From: Nanobdellota archaeon
GTDB taxonomy: Archaea > Nanobdellota > Nanobdellia > Woesearchaeales > B3-WOES
DNA length: 5,199 nucleotides
NCBI GenBank assembly: GCA_023131705.1
Contig: JAGLZG010000044.1
Location: 1 to 5,199 of the forward strand
Direction of reading: 5' to 3'
In this document: in pieces, positions 1 through 4,022 of the stretch
Layout of the letters: every line of letters starts with the position of its first letter
How positions within the stretch are numbered: the stretch's first letter is position 1
Notes under the pieces: model-generated
The model's input: only the letters and a program-made list of their open reading frames with translations
What the model was told of the DNA's origin: nothing
The model's database searches: none
Program-made: the position numbers and the translations under genes

Positions 1-165
1 AGGATATTAACACCAATGAAAAGCATGGGCATAATTGATTATGATATGTATAAAAGGACGTATAAGTTAAGCGACAAGCTTTACAATGAGATGATAAGGA
101 TTGGCCTGATGTGGAAAAAAGAGTTAAGCAAACTACCCCATACTTACAATCGCAAACAAAAATGA
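1..165 (+). CDS. 3' end of a protein with a probable C-terminal winged-helix domain (partial)
   Basis: The frame is open from the first base to a TGA at 163-165, giving the last 54 residues of a protein whose start is outside the window. The visible part begins with a helix end (RILTPMKSMGII). A short hairpin-like stretch follows (DYDMYKRTYKLSDK), then an amphipathic helix (LYNEMIRIGLMWKKELSKL) and a basic tail. The order 'GII - basic strand - YKLSDK - helix' is what the wing of a winged-helix DNA-binding domain looks like, where a recognition helix ending in 'lGii' is followed by a beta hairpin ending in 'Y.LsdkG'. A transcription regulator is therefore the best guess, but the recognition helix is not visible and no family can be named. 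The coding sense is credible because the region ends directly before a non-coding stretch. Confidence 0.6.
   Translation, partial: RILTPMKSMGIIDYDMYKRTYKLSDKLYNEMIRIGLMWKKELSKLPHTYNRKQK
130..146 (+). repeat. Copy 1 of a near-direct repeat (AAACTACCCC-A-TACTTA)
   Basis: The 17 bases starting AAACTACCCCA lie inside the end of the partial gene. They recur at 263-280 with one extra C and one T-to-C change. Both copies end in ACTTA or a one-base variant. The role is unknown, and it could be chance or the trace of a small duplication. Confidence 0.4.
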
Positions 166-184
166 ATATAATATTTGTTTGCTC

Positions 185-205
185 TTGTATCCCTCTGGGA
201 TACAA
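185..205 (+). other. Perfect 9-bp hairpin with a 3-base loop
   Basis: TTGTATCCC (185-193) and GGGATACAA (197-205) are exact reverse complements around a TCT loop. A run of A follows on the plus strand. That is the wrong polarity for a plus-strand terminator, so the hairpin is more likely part of a transcript or 3' UTR, starting 20 bases after the stop codon of the upstream gene. Confidence 0.6.
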
Positions 206-221
206 AAAAAAGTGATAAAAT

Positions 222-297
222 AATAAGGTAAAGATCAAGGCTCCCTGTTACCTTATTTCTGTAAACTACCCCCACACTTAAGAAAAGTCAGGGAGCC
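222..297 (+). ncRNA. Candidate structured RNA with H-type pseudoknot geometry
   Basis: Stem 1 pairs AATAAGGTAA (222-231) with TTACCTTATT (248-257), 10 perfect pairs. Stem 2 pairs GGCTCCCTG (239-247) with CAGGGAGCC (289-297), 9 perfect pairs. The 5' arm of stem 2 lies inside the loop of stem 1 and ends exactly where the 3' arm of stem 1 begins. The stems therefore interleave with a zero-base junction, a 7-base loop 1 (232-238) and a 31-base loop 3 (258-288). This is a sterically reasonable H-type pseudoknot with coaxial stacking; otherwise the stems are alternative folds. No known RNA class was matched. The strand is assumed plus because both flanking genes and the hairpin/T-tract at 352-383 point that way, but the pairing itself does not prove a strand. 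Confidence 0.5.
263..280 (+). repeat. Copy 2 of the AAACTACCCC repeat, in the pseudoknot's long loop
   Basis: This 18-base segment, AAACTACCCCCACACTTA, nearly repeats 130-146 with one inserted C and one transition. It lies wholly in the single-stranded loop 3 of the candidate pseudoknot. Confidence 0.4.
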
Positions 298-300
298 ATC

Positions 301-320
301 ATAATTAAATAAATAATTAT
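301..320 (+). other. AT-only 7-bp hairpin
   Basis: ATAATTA (301-307) pairs with TAATTAT (314-320) around a 6-base loop. It sits directly after the pseudoknot candidate. All pairs are A-T, so it is weak as RNA. The segment could equally be an AT-rich promoter-like spacer for the short GC-rich element that follows. Confidence 0.3.
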
Positions 321-351
321 TTTCTGGGAAAAAGAGGCCTTTAGATAAAGC

Positions 352-383
352 GGACGGGTACTTTGGCGGAGCCCGTCCTTTTT
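352..383 (+). terminator. GC-rich hairpin plus T5: intrinsic-terminator-like element
   Basis: GGACGGG (352-358) pairs with CCCGTCC (372-378) in 7 perfect pairs around a 13-base loop, followed at once by TTTTT (379-383). In the 27 bases of the hairpin, 19 are G or C, which stands out strongly in this AT-rich DNA. It may end the upstream gene's transcript or a small RNA made from the pseudoknot region. The loop/stem segment GGAGCC (368-373) could also pair with GGCTCC (239-244), which would compete with both this hairpin and stem 2 of the pseudoknot. Confidence 0.55.
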
Positions 384-467
384 ATTTCTTAAATTTTTGG
401 TATAGCACTAGAAATCTGTGCCAAAACTCTCAACAGAACAGTCCTATTTACATACAATTTAAGAAAT
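384..467. repeat. Perfect 12-bp inverted repeat enclosing a smaller hairpin
   Basis: ATTTCTTAAATT (384-395) and AATTTAAGAAAT (456-467) are exact reverse complements 60 bases apart. Inside, TTTGG (396-400) pairs with CCAAA (421-425), and CAC (406-408) with GTG (418-420). It starts immediately after the T5 tract of the preceding hairpin. It could be an RNA stem, a protein-binding palindrome or the trace of a small mobile element; nothing decides between these. Confidence 0.45.
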
Positions 468-480
468 CTAGAGAAATCAG

Positions 481-505
481 GTAAATTTTGTGATAGATAA
501 TTTAC
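481..505. repeat. 7-bp inverted repeat upstream of the promoter
   Basis: GTAAATT (481-487) and AATTTAC (499-505) are perfect reverse complements with an 11-base spacer. AT-rich inverted repeats this short arise easily by chance, so this is only noted as a possible upstream regulator site. Confidence 0.25.
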
Positions 506-521
506 TGAATATTTTAATTAC

Positions 522-534
522 TAGTAAGTTACTA
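522..534. promoter_or_regulatory. Possible operator TAGTAA-G-TTACTA upstream of the TATA box
   Basis: The 13-base palindrome has perfect 6-base half-sites around a central G. It ends 13 bases before the TATA box at 548, just upstream of the BRE position, where archaeal activators or repressors often bind. A second palindrome with related half-sites lies between the TATA box and the start codon (557-568). The bound regulator is unknown; the partial winged-helix gene at the left edge is one candidate. Confidence 0.4.
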
Positions 535-540
535 CAAAAA

Positions 541-555
541 CGAAAGATTTATATA
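541..555 (+). promoter_or_regulatory. BRE/TATA promoter of the 578 gene (leaderless)
   Basis: A purine-rich CGAAAG (541-546) is followed by TTTATATA (548-555), a standard archaeal BRE plus TATA box. The ATG at 578 is 30 bases after the box start, where transcription is expected to begin. The mRNA is thus predicted to be leaderless, in keeping with the absence of a Shine-Dalgarno site. Confidence 0.75.
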
Positions 556-556
556 C

Positions 557-568
557 TAGTTCAAACTA
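557..568. promoter_or_regulatory. Possible operator TAGTT-CA-AACTA between TATA box and start
   Basis: Perfect 5-base half-sites (TAGTT/AACTA) with a 2-base spacer lie between the TATA box and the expected start of transcription. A repressor bound here would block RNA polymerase. Its TAGT/ACTA half-sites match those of the palindrome at 522-534, which is the main reason to take either site seriously. Confidence 0.35.
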
Positions 569-577
569 ACTATCACA

Positions 578-1222
578 ATGGCATACAAAAATAATAAAGG
601 ACAGTATAATGCAACAGCTACAGCAGATGATAAAGCATTACAGCCTTATGAATCCAAAGAATTACAGGTAATTGGAAAACTTATAAAAAGGAAGCCTGGC
701 TTGGGTGATAAATTAATTCCTGTTCTTAAAAAATTTACAGAAATTGGACTTTCAGAATCTCAATTAGAATCTATTATTGATATACCTCTAGCTAACACCT
801 TAAGTATTCAAGGTAGAAATAAAAAAGTTGAATGGTTTTTAAATGCTGTAGAAACTAATTATAATACAGGTTATTTGCAATCAATAAAAGGAAATTATGA
901 TATATTTACGGAATTTTTGAATTTTTTAGGAAGTGCTGAAGATTTTAGAAATGATATCAATAAAGAGGAGTGTGGTAGTATAACTTATGATTTGTGCTTT
1001 ACTCTAATGCATGAATTGGGAGAAGGAAGGACAAAAGCCCTTATTGACGAATTGATTGATGGGAGCAAAATTAGAGGATCAAAACTAAAAAGGGGAATAA
1101 GTGCAATACATATACTCAAAGGATTGGTAAATGAAAGCAAATCTACTGGATATTCTCCAGAAGTTATCCTTGAGTTTAGAAGAAATGAGATAGATTCCTC
1201 TTATTTTGAAGAATCTGATTAA
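578..1222 (+). CDS. Unrecognised 214-residue protein, first gene of a two-gene unit
   Basis: I do not recognise this protein. It starts with a polar, probably disordered segment (residues 1-25). The rest looks mostly alpha-helical, with amphipathic helices around residues 28-57 (ELQVIGKLIKRK, LIPVLKKFTEIG), a short hydrophobic stretch near 65-75, and helices around 82-93, 105-117, 134-161 and 169-187. There is no signal peptide, membrane segment, zinc-binding cysteine cluster or catalytic motif that I can see; only one or two cysteines are present. The C-terminus is acidic (EESD). The ATG is supported by the TATA box 30 bases upstream. The J-domain gene begins 31 bases after its stop codon with no promoter in between, so the two are likely cotranscribed and may act together, for example as client and J-protein or as two parts of one complex. 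That partnership is inferred from position only. Confidence 0.8.
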   Translation: MAYKNNKGQYNATATADDKALQPYESKELQVIGKLIKRKPGLGDKLIPVLKKFTEIGLSESQLESIIDIPLANTLSIQGRNKKVEWFLNAVETNYNTGYLQSIKGNYDIFTEFLNFLGSAEDFRNDINKEECGSITYDLCFTLMHELGEGRTKALIDELIDGSKIRGSKLKRGISAIHILKGLVNESKSTGYSPEVILEFRRNEIDSSYFEESD

Positions 1223-1253
1223 GAAGTAAAACCTACTTTTCCATAATTTTAAA

Positions 1254-2375
1254 ATGAACATAAAAAACCTAGATCACCTTATAAAATTAAGTGAAAAAAA
1301 AGAACTTAACCCATTTAGATTTGTAGGTATTGAACCTTGGCTCTTAAAAAGTATGGAATTTAATGATTTGAAAAGTTTTCTCTCAGGCTTTAAAAAAAGG
1401 ATAGCTATGTATCATCATCCTGACAGGTACCTAAATAAAGAAGACAAAGATAGGCATGAATCTTATTTCAAACTTGTATCATCAGCTATAGATAGTTTAT
1501 TGGAAGATGATTTTTATTTTAGAAAATCTCTTGATGAACTGCATAATGAAAATATTTTTTATAGGCATAAAGGAATAATTGATTACCAAGAAGGTCAAAT
1601 GAATAAATCAAAAGAAGAGATAAAAGGTCTTAAAGATATAATCAAAGAAAAAGACAATAAAATAAGCAATATTGTAAATATATTCTATAATTTAAGAGAA
1701 TCCGAATCCAAACTTTTAGATAAGCCAGAAGCAGTCCCTTTAATTCCCGGCTTGAGATGCCATATTAGATTTGGATATCTTGATGTTAAAGAAAATGATT
1801 TTAATTATAAATTAAGTAATATTTTTAATTCTTCAAATGACCCGTTAGATTTAGAGCTAAAAGCTAGAAAATTATCACTTGCCAAAATTAGAGCAAACCA
1901 TCATCTTTCTAAAAAAAAGCTTAAAGATCCCTGTAAATCAAAAAAACATTATCCCATATTTAATGTGAAAGTAATAGATAGAATATTTGAGATTATACAT
2001 AGGGAAGGCACTAAAGGGGAATCAATCCATAAGGCAGAAATTATTGGAAGTTTTACTTATTTTGCTATAAAGAACTACTTAGGTTTATATAAAAAAAATT
2101 TGATTCAACCATCAGATAAAGGATTTAATCCCTCTAGAATCATCTCAAGGGTATGGGGTGAGTTTTCTTTTGATACAAAATTAGGAGAATGCACAAAAAA
2201 AGCATATCTAAGAAAATTTATTCCTTTTGTATCAAATTTTATATTTCCGTCAACACCTTTATTTGTTAAGAAAGAAAAAACTCTTAGGGGTAAATCATAC
2301 TGGTCATACGACTTAATAGTGCCAATTAACATTTCTAATGTTAAATTTGATTATAATAAAGTTAAAGATATATAA
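1254..2375 (+). CDS. J-domain (DnaJ-like) protein with a coiled coil and a novel C-terminal region
   Basis: The first 90 residues read as a J-domain: NPFRFVGIEPW (19-29) as helix I entry, then a basic helix (FLSGFKKRIAMYH) leading into the His-Pro-Asp motif at residues 55-57 (YHHPDRY), then a helix with KLVSSAIDSLL (73-83). HPD is the signature that stimulates Hsp70 (DnaK) ATPase activity. Residues 110-153 are charged and heptad-like (EEIKGLKDIIKEKDNKISNI), probably a coiled coil for self-assembly or partner binding. The remaining 220 residues match nothing I know. They are Lys-rich at 203-232, and a helical stretch at 237-282 could be a winged-helix-like fold. Canonical DnaJ features (Gly/Phe linker, four CxxCxGxG zinc repeats, client-binding domain) are absent, so this is not DnaJ itself but a specialised J-protein. 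No Shine-Dalgarno site or TATA box precedes its ATG, which suggests readthrough from the upstream gene. J-domain call fairly sure; cellular role unknown. Confidence 0.85.
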   Translation: MNIKNLDHLIKLSEKKELNPFRFVGIEPWLLKSMEFNDLKSFLSGFKKRIAMYHHPDRYLNKEDKDRHESYFKLVSSAIDSLLEDDFYFRKSLDELHNENIFYRHKGIIDYQEGQMNKSKEEIKGLKDIIKEKDNKISNIVNIFYNLRESESKLLDKPEAVPLIPGLRCHIRFGYLDVKENDFNYKLSNIFNSSNDPLDLELKARKLSLAKIRANHHLSKKKLKDPCKSKKHYPIFNVKVIDRIFEIIHREGTKGESIHKAEIIGSFTYFAIKNYLGLYKKNLIQPSDKGFNPSRIISRVWGEFSFDTKLGECTKKAYLRKFIPFVSNFIFPSTPLFVKKEKTLRGKSYWSYDLIVPINISNVKFDYNKVKDI

Positions 2376-2389
2376 TCAAAAAAACAACA

Positions 2390-2397
2390 TTTATAAA
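2390..2397 (+). promoter_or_regulatory. TATA box of the uL11 gene (leaderless)
   Basis: TTTATAAA begins 31 bases before the ATG at 2421, with A-rich sequence in the BRE position (AAAAACAACA). Initiation is expected at or within a base or two of the ATG. The gene therefore has its own promoter in the 45-base gap after the J-domain gene and is not dependent on that operon. Confidence 0.75.
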
Positions 2398-2420
2398 CCA
2401 GTTAGAAATCCCTTTCTATT

Positions 2421-3212
2421 ATGGCGAAAGAGTCTATCAAGGTATTAGTAGAGGGTGGAAAAGCTACAGCAGCCCCTCCGTTGGGACCAGCCCTTGGACC
2501 AATGGGTGTTAATATAGGCCAAGTTGTAGCTGAAATTAATAAAAAGACTGATGCTTTTAAAGGGATGAAAGTTCCTGTAGAGGTTATTATAGATAAAGAT
2601 ACAAAAAGCTTTGAGATAGCTATAGGAACGCCGCCTGCCTCTGCATTGATAAAAAAAGAGGCTAATATTGAAAAAGGCTCTGGAAATCCTAAAGAAGATA
2701 AGGTTGCTGATGTTCTTATTGAGCAAATAATAAAAGTCGCTAAGATGAAAGAATCAAATTTACTTGGTAAAACACTAAAAGAAAAAGTTAAGGAAATAAT
2801 CGGGACATGCAATTCTATGGGAATACTTGTTGAAGGGAAACCAGCTGTAGAGGCTATAAAACTTGTTAATGAAGGAAAGTTTGATAAAGAAATCAAGGAA
2901 GAGAAGACAGAGTTAACAGAAGAGGAAAAAGCAAAACTAGAGGCAGAGAAGAAAAAGCTGGCAAAAGAGATGGAAGAAAGAAGAGCAGAGCTTGAAGCAA
3001 AAGCAAAAGAGATTATATCAGGCATGGCTTCCCAGCCAAGATCTGCTGTTAAAGCTAAGCTAAGGGAAGAAAAGATACCAGATGTCCTAATAAAAGAGCT
3101 ATTGCCTGCTGAAGGAGAGGCAGCAGAGGGAGCTGCGCCTGCTGAGGGAGAGGAAGCACCAAAAGAAGGTGAAGAAGCAGTAGCTGAAGAAAAAGAAGAA
3201 GCTGAAAAATAG
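2421..3212 (+). CDS. rpl11: Large-subunit ribosomal protein uL11 (L11P), with an extended acidic C-terminus
   Basis: uL11 binds 23S rRNA at the GTPase-associated centre, at the base of the L10/L12 stalk, and helps elongation factors work. The N-terminal domain carries the conserved proline-rich segment APPLGPALGPMGVNIG (18-33). The C-terminal rRNA-binding domain follows, with the archaeal-type QIIKVAKMKESNLLGKTLKE (102-121) and GTCNSMGILVEGK (128-140). The core ends near residue 158, and archaeal uL11 usually stops about there. This protein runs on for about 105 residues: a Glu/Lys helical segment (160-200), a small mixed segment ending IPDVLIKELLP (219-229), and an Ala/Glu-rich acidic tail to residue 263. 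The tail resembles the acidic ends of archaeal L10 and L12 in composition but lacks their terminal hydrophobic GTPase-contact motif. The usual neighbours (NusG/SecE upstream, L1, L10, L12 downstream) are absent, and a T-rich tract follows. Antisense open frames here are by-products of codon composition. Confidence 0.97.
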   Translation: MAKESIKVLVEGGKATAAPPLGPALGPMGVNIGQVVAEINKKTDAFKGMKVPVEVIIDKDTKSFEIAIGTPPASALIKKEANIEKGSGNPKEDKVADVLIEQIIKVAKMKESNLLGKTLKEKVKEIIGTCNSMGILVEGKPAVEAIKLVNEGKFDKEIKEEKTELTEEEKAKLEAEKKKLAKEMEERRAELEAKAKEIISGMASQPRSAVKAKLREEKIPDVLIKELLPAEGEAAEGAAPAEGEEAPKEGEEAVAEEKEEAEK

Positions 3213-3226
3213 TTTTATTTTTTATT
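3213..3226 (+). terminator. T-rich terminator after uL11
   Basis: TTTTATTTTTTATT directly follows the uL11 stop codon. Oligo-T runs without a hairpin are sufficient terminators for archaeal RNA polymerase. It also separates uL11 from the convergent minus-strand gene ending at 3227. Confidence 0.6.
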
Positions 3227-3400
3227 CTATCTATAGTAGGGATTAAAGTTTATATCTCGTTTTAAGATAGACCATGATATCAGTATATTGGCTAATAGCC
3301 AACCTAAATCAGTACCTTGTTTCAATATATTACATAAAAAAATAGTCCATTGTACTACAATTAATGTTATCTCTACTTTTTTTATTGTTGCTTCTTTCAT
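3227..3400 (-). CDS. Small (57-residue) protein with two hydrophobic segments, probably membrane
   Basis: Starting at the ATG at 3400-3398 and ending at the TAG at 3229-3227, the minus strand encodes 57 residues. A basic N-terminus (MKEATIKKVE) is followed by a hydrophobic segment ITLIVVQWTIFLCNIL (11-26). A short turn (KQGTDLG) leads to a second one, WLLANILISWSIL (34-46), and a polar tail (KRDINFNPYYR). This is the pattern of a two-pass membrane hairpin with the basic N-terminus inside. An in-frame stop lies just upstream, so the start is bounded. No Shine-Dalgarno site is seen; it follows the 50-residue gene by 18 bases. No family was recognised. The evidence is the amino-acid pattern, the tail-to-head tiling with the neighbour and the convergent fit against uL11. 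A frame of this length could occur by chance in AT-rich DNA, so confidence is moderate. Confidence 0.5.
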   Translation of the reverse strand: MKEATIKKVEITLIVVQWTIFLCNILKQGTDLGWLLANILISWSILKRDINFNPYYR

Positions 3401-3418
3401 AAGAGTATGTTAAATAGA

Positions 3419-3571
3419 TTAAAAACGCCTCTTCTTTTTCTTCTTCTTTCTATTCAATAAAAGCATGCACAAATCTCTGTTTTCTACCCTATAGTCTTTT
3501 AAATCCTTTATTCTTTCAAAGCTCATGGCATCTTTATAAGAATCTTCCAAATAAGTTTTTTTATTATTCAT
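3419..3571 (-). CDS. Small (50-residue) charged protein with a poly-basic C-terminus
   Basis: The minus strand reads from the ATG at 3571-3569 to the TAA at 3421-3419, giving 50 residues. The protein is highly charged (LEDSYKDAMSFERIKDLKDY), probably one or two helices. It ends in a short hydrophobic LLLN stretch and then RKKKKKKRRF, a basic tail suited to binding nucleic acid or acidic lipid surfaces. The ATG lies 36 bases past the start of the minus-strand reading of the palindromic TATA box (3607-3600), which predicts a leader of about 5 bases. The 57-residue gene follows after 18 bases, so the two probably form a micro-operon divergent from the winged-helix gene. No family recognised; coding status rests on promoter placement, composition and tiling. 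Confidence 0.5.
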   Translation of the reverse strand: MNNKKTYLEDSYKDAMSFERIKDLKDYRVENRDLCMLLLNRKKKKKKRRF

Positions 3572-3577
3572 CTTACA

Positions 3578-3587
3578 AACAATTGTT
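3578..3587. promoter_or_regulatory. 10-bp palindrome at the minus-strand start site
   Basis: AACAATTGTT is a perfect palindrome just upstream of the expected start (about 3576) of the leftward transcript. It could be a repressor site for the divergent winged-helix protein. Short AT palindromes are common, so this is tentative. Confidence 0.3.
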
Positions 3588-3596
3588 GGGATGAAC

Positions 3597-3607
3597 TTAT
3601 ATATAAA
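3597..3607. promoter_or_regulatory. Palindromic TATA box serving two divergent genes
   Basis: TTATATATAA (3597-3606) reads the same on both strands. Rightward, the box start is 31 bases from the ATG at 3628 (leaderless). Leftward, TTTATATA (3607-3600) is about 36 bases from the ATG at 3571 (about 5-base leader). One box therefore sits at the right distance for both genes within a 56-base gap. Direction would depend on flanking BRE elements. Confidence 0.6.
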
Positions 3608-3611
3608 TCTT

Positions 3612-3627
3612 ACGATAAATTTATTGT
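3612..3627. promoter_or_regulatory. Imperfect 16-bp palindrome abutting the winged-helix start codon
   Basis: ACGATAAATTTATTGT has a perfect 10-base core (ATAAATTTAT, 3615-3624) and two further matching outer pairs, with one mismatch pair between. It covers the expected start of transcription of the winged-helix gene, where an autorepressor would bind. Confidence 0.35.
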
Positions 3628-3849
3628 ATGACTTATAGAACTGGATTAATGATAAAAAAAGAAATTTTGAAATACCTAAAACAAGGAGAGTATGTAATTA
3701 GTCAACTAGAAAGAAAAATAAATACTTCTGATAGAGTTCTAAAAAGGCATCTTGCAGAATTAGAGTTCTTAGGAATCGTAAAGATTACAAAACATAATAG
3801 GAGTTCTAAAACAGGGCGACCCTTCACTTCTGTCAAACTTACAAAATGA
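3628..3849 (+). CDS. Small winged-helix DNA-binding protein (73 residues)
   Basis: The whole protein is one winged helix-turn-helix. Helix 1 is MIKKEILKYLKQG (8-20), helix 2 is VISQLERKI (23-31), and recognition helix 3 is TSDRVLKRHLAELEFLGIV (33-51). The wing is the basic hairpin ITKHNRSSKTGRPFTSVKLT (53-72). Arrangement and length fit the compact archaeal winged-helix regulators of the ArsR/MarR/TrmB-like fold, without any ligand-binding or dimerisation extension. It probably binds DNA and represses or activates nearby promoters. The divergent micro-operon and its own promoter, which share one TATA box and carry two palindromes, are the obvious targets (inference). The ATG is leaderless, 31 bases from the box start. 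A hairpin with a T-run follows the stop codon. Confidence 0.85.
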   Translation: MTYRTGLMIKKEILKYLKQGEYVISQLERKINTSDRVLKRHLAELEFLGIVKITKHNRSSKTGRPFTSVKLTK

Positions 3850-3865
3850 TAGTAGCGAGGCGACA

Positions 3866-3896
3866 AAGAAGTTCAGCATTTATTCCAGAACTTTTT
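3866..3896 (+). terminator. Hairpin with T-run after the winged-helix gene
   Basis: AAGAAGTTC (3866-3874) pairs with GAACTTTTT (3888-3896), 9 pairs including one G-U, around a 13-base loop. The 3' arm is itself part of a T5 run. It begins 17 bases after the stop codon and probably ends the monocistronic transcript. Confidence 0.5.
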
Positions 3897-3956
3897 ACCA
3901 ATTTTGTTTTAGAATTTGATTAATTTGTTTCATAGATTTGGTTAATGTATGGTATG

Positions 3957-3964
3957 TTTATAAA
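3957..3964 (+). promoter_or_regulatory. Orphan TATA box, no gene downstream on this strand
   Basis: TTTATAAA, identical to the uL11 box, would start transcription near 3988 on the plus strand. No plus-strand open frame follows. A transcript would run into the terminator hairpin at 4042-4067 and then antisense to the membrane-protein gene. It may be a chance AT match or the promoter of a short antisense RNA. Apart from this box and the terminators at either end, 3850-4057 shows nothing. Confidence 0.25.
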
Positions 3965-4022
3965 TTAATAGAAAAATTTAGTGGTGTTAGAAAATCTTAA
4001 AATATTTAAAATATCTTTAACA

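Larger units (their letters stand above)
166..577 (+). other. 412-base gene-free region rich in complementary segments
   Basis: No open frame of useful length is found on either strand. The region holds, in order: a 9-bp hairpin (185-205), two interleaved stems (222-297), an AT hairpin (301-320), a GC-rich hairpin with a T5 tail (352-383), a 12-bp inverted repeat (384-467), a 7-bp inverted repeat (481-505), and the promoter and putative operators of the next gene (522-568). So many perfect stems in a row in AT-rich DNA suggest one or more structured RNAs, with regulatory DNA before position 578. No known RNA family was recognised. Confidence 0.55.

Noticed and set aside
185..210. The 185-205 hairpin as a plus-strand intrinsic terminator
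   Set aside because: It is followed by a run of A, not T.
281..297. Resemblance of AGAAAAGTCAGGG to the conserved GAGGAAAGTC region of RNase P RNA
   Set aside because: The match is short and no other conserved RNase P segment or overall size was found.
1..300. Right end of an IS200/IS605-type element with a guide-like RNA
   Set aside because: The left-edge protein end has no TnpB zinc-finger or RuvC motif, and no matching left end is visible.
2105..2332. A 75-codon minus-strand frame inside the J-domain gene
   Set aside because: It lies wholly inside a convincing gene on the other strand, with no ribosome site or TATA box.
2402..3025. A long open frame on the minus strand opposite uL11 (Ser/Phe-rich)
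   Set aside because: It is the mirror of Glu/Lys-rich uL11 codons, has no promoter, and the plus-strand protein is certain.
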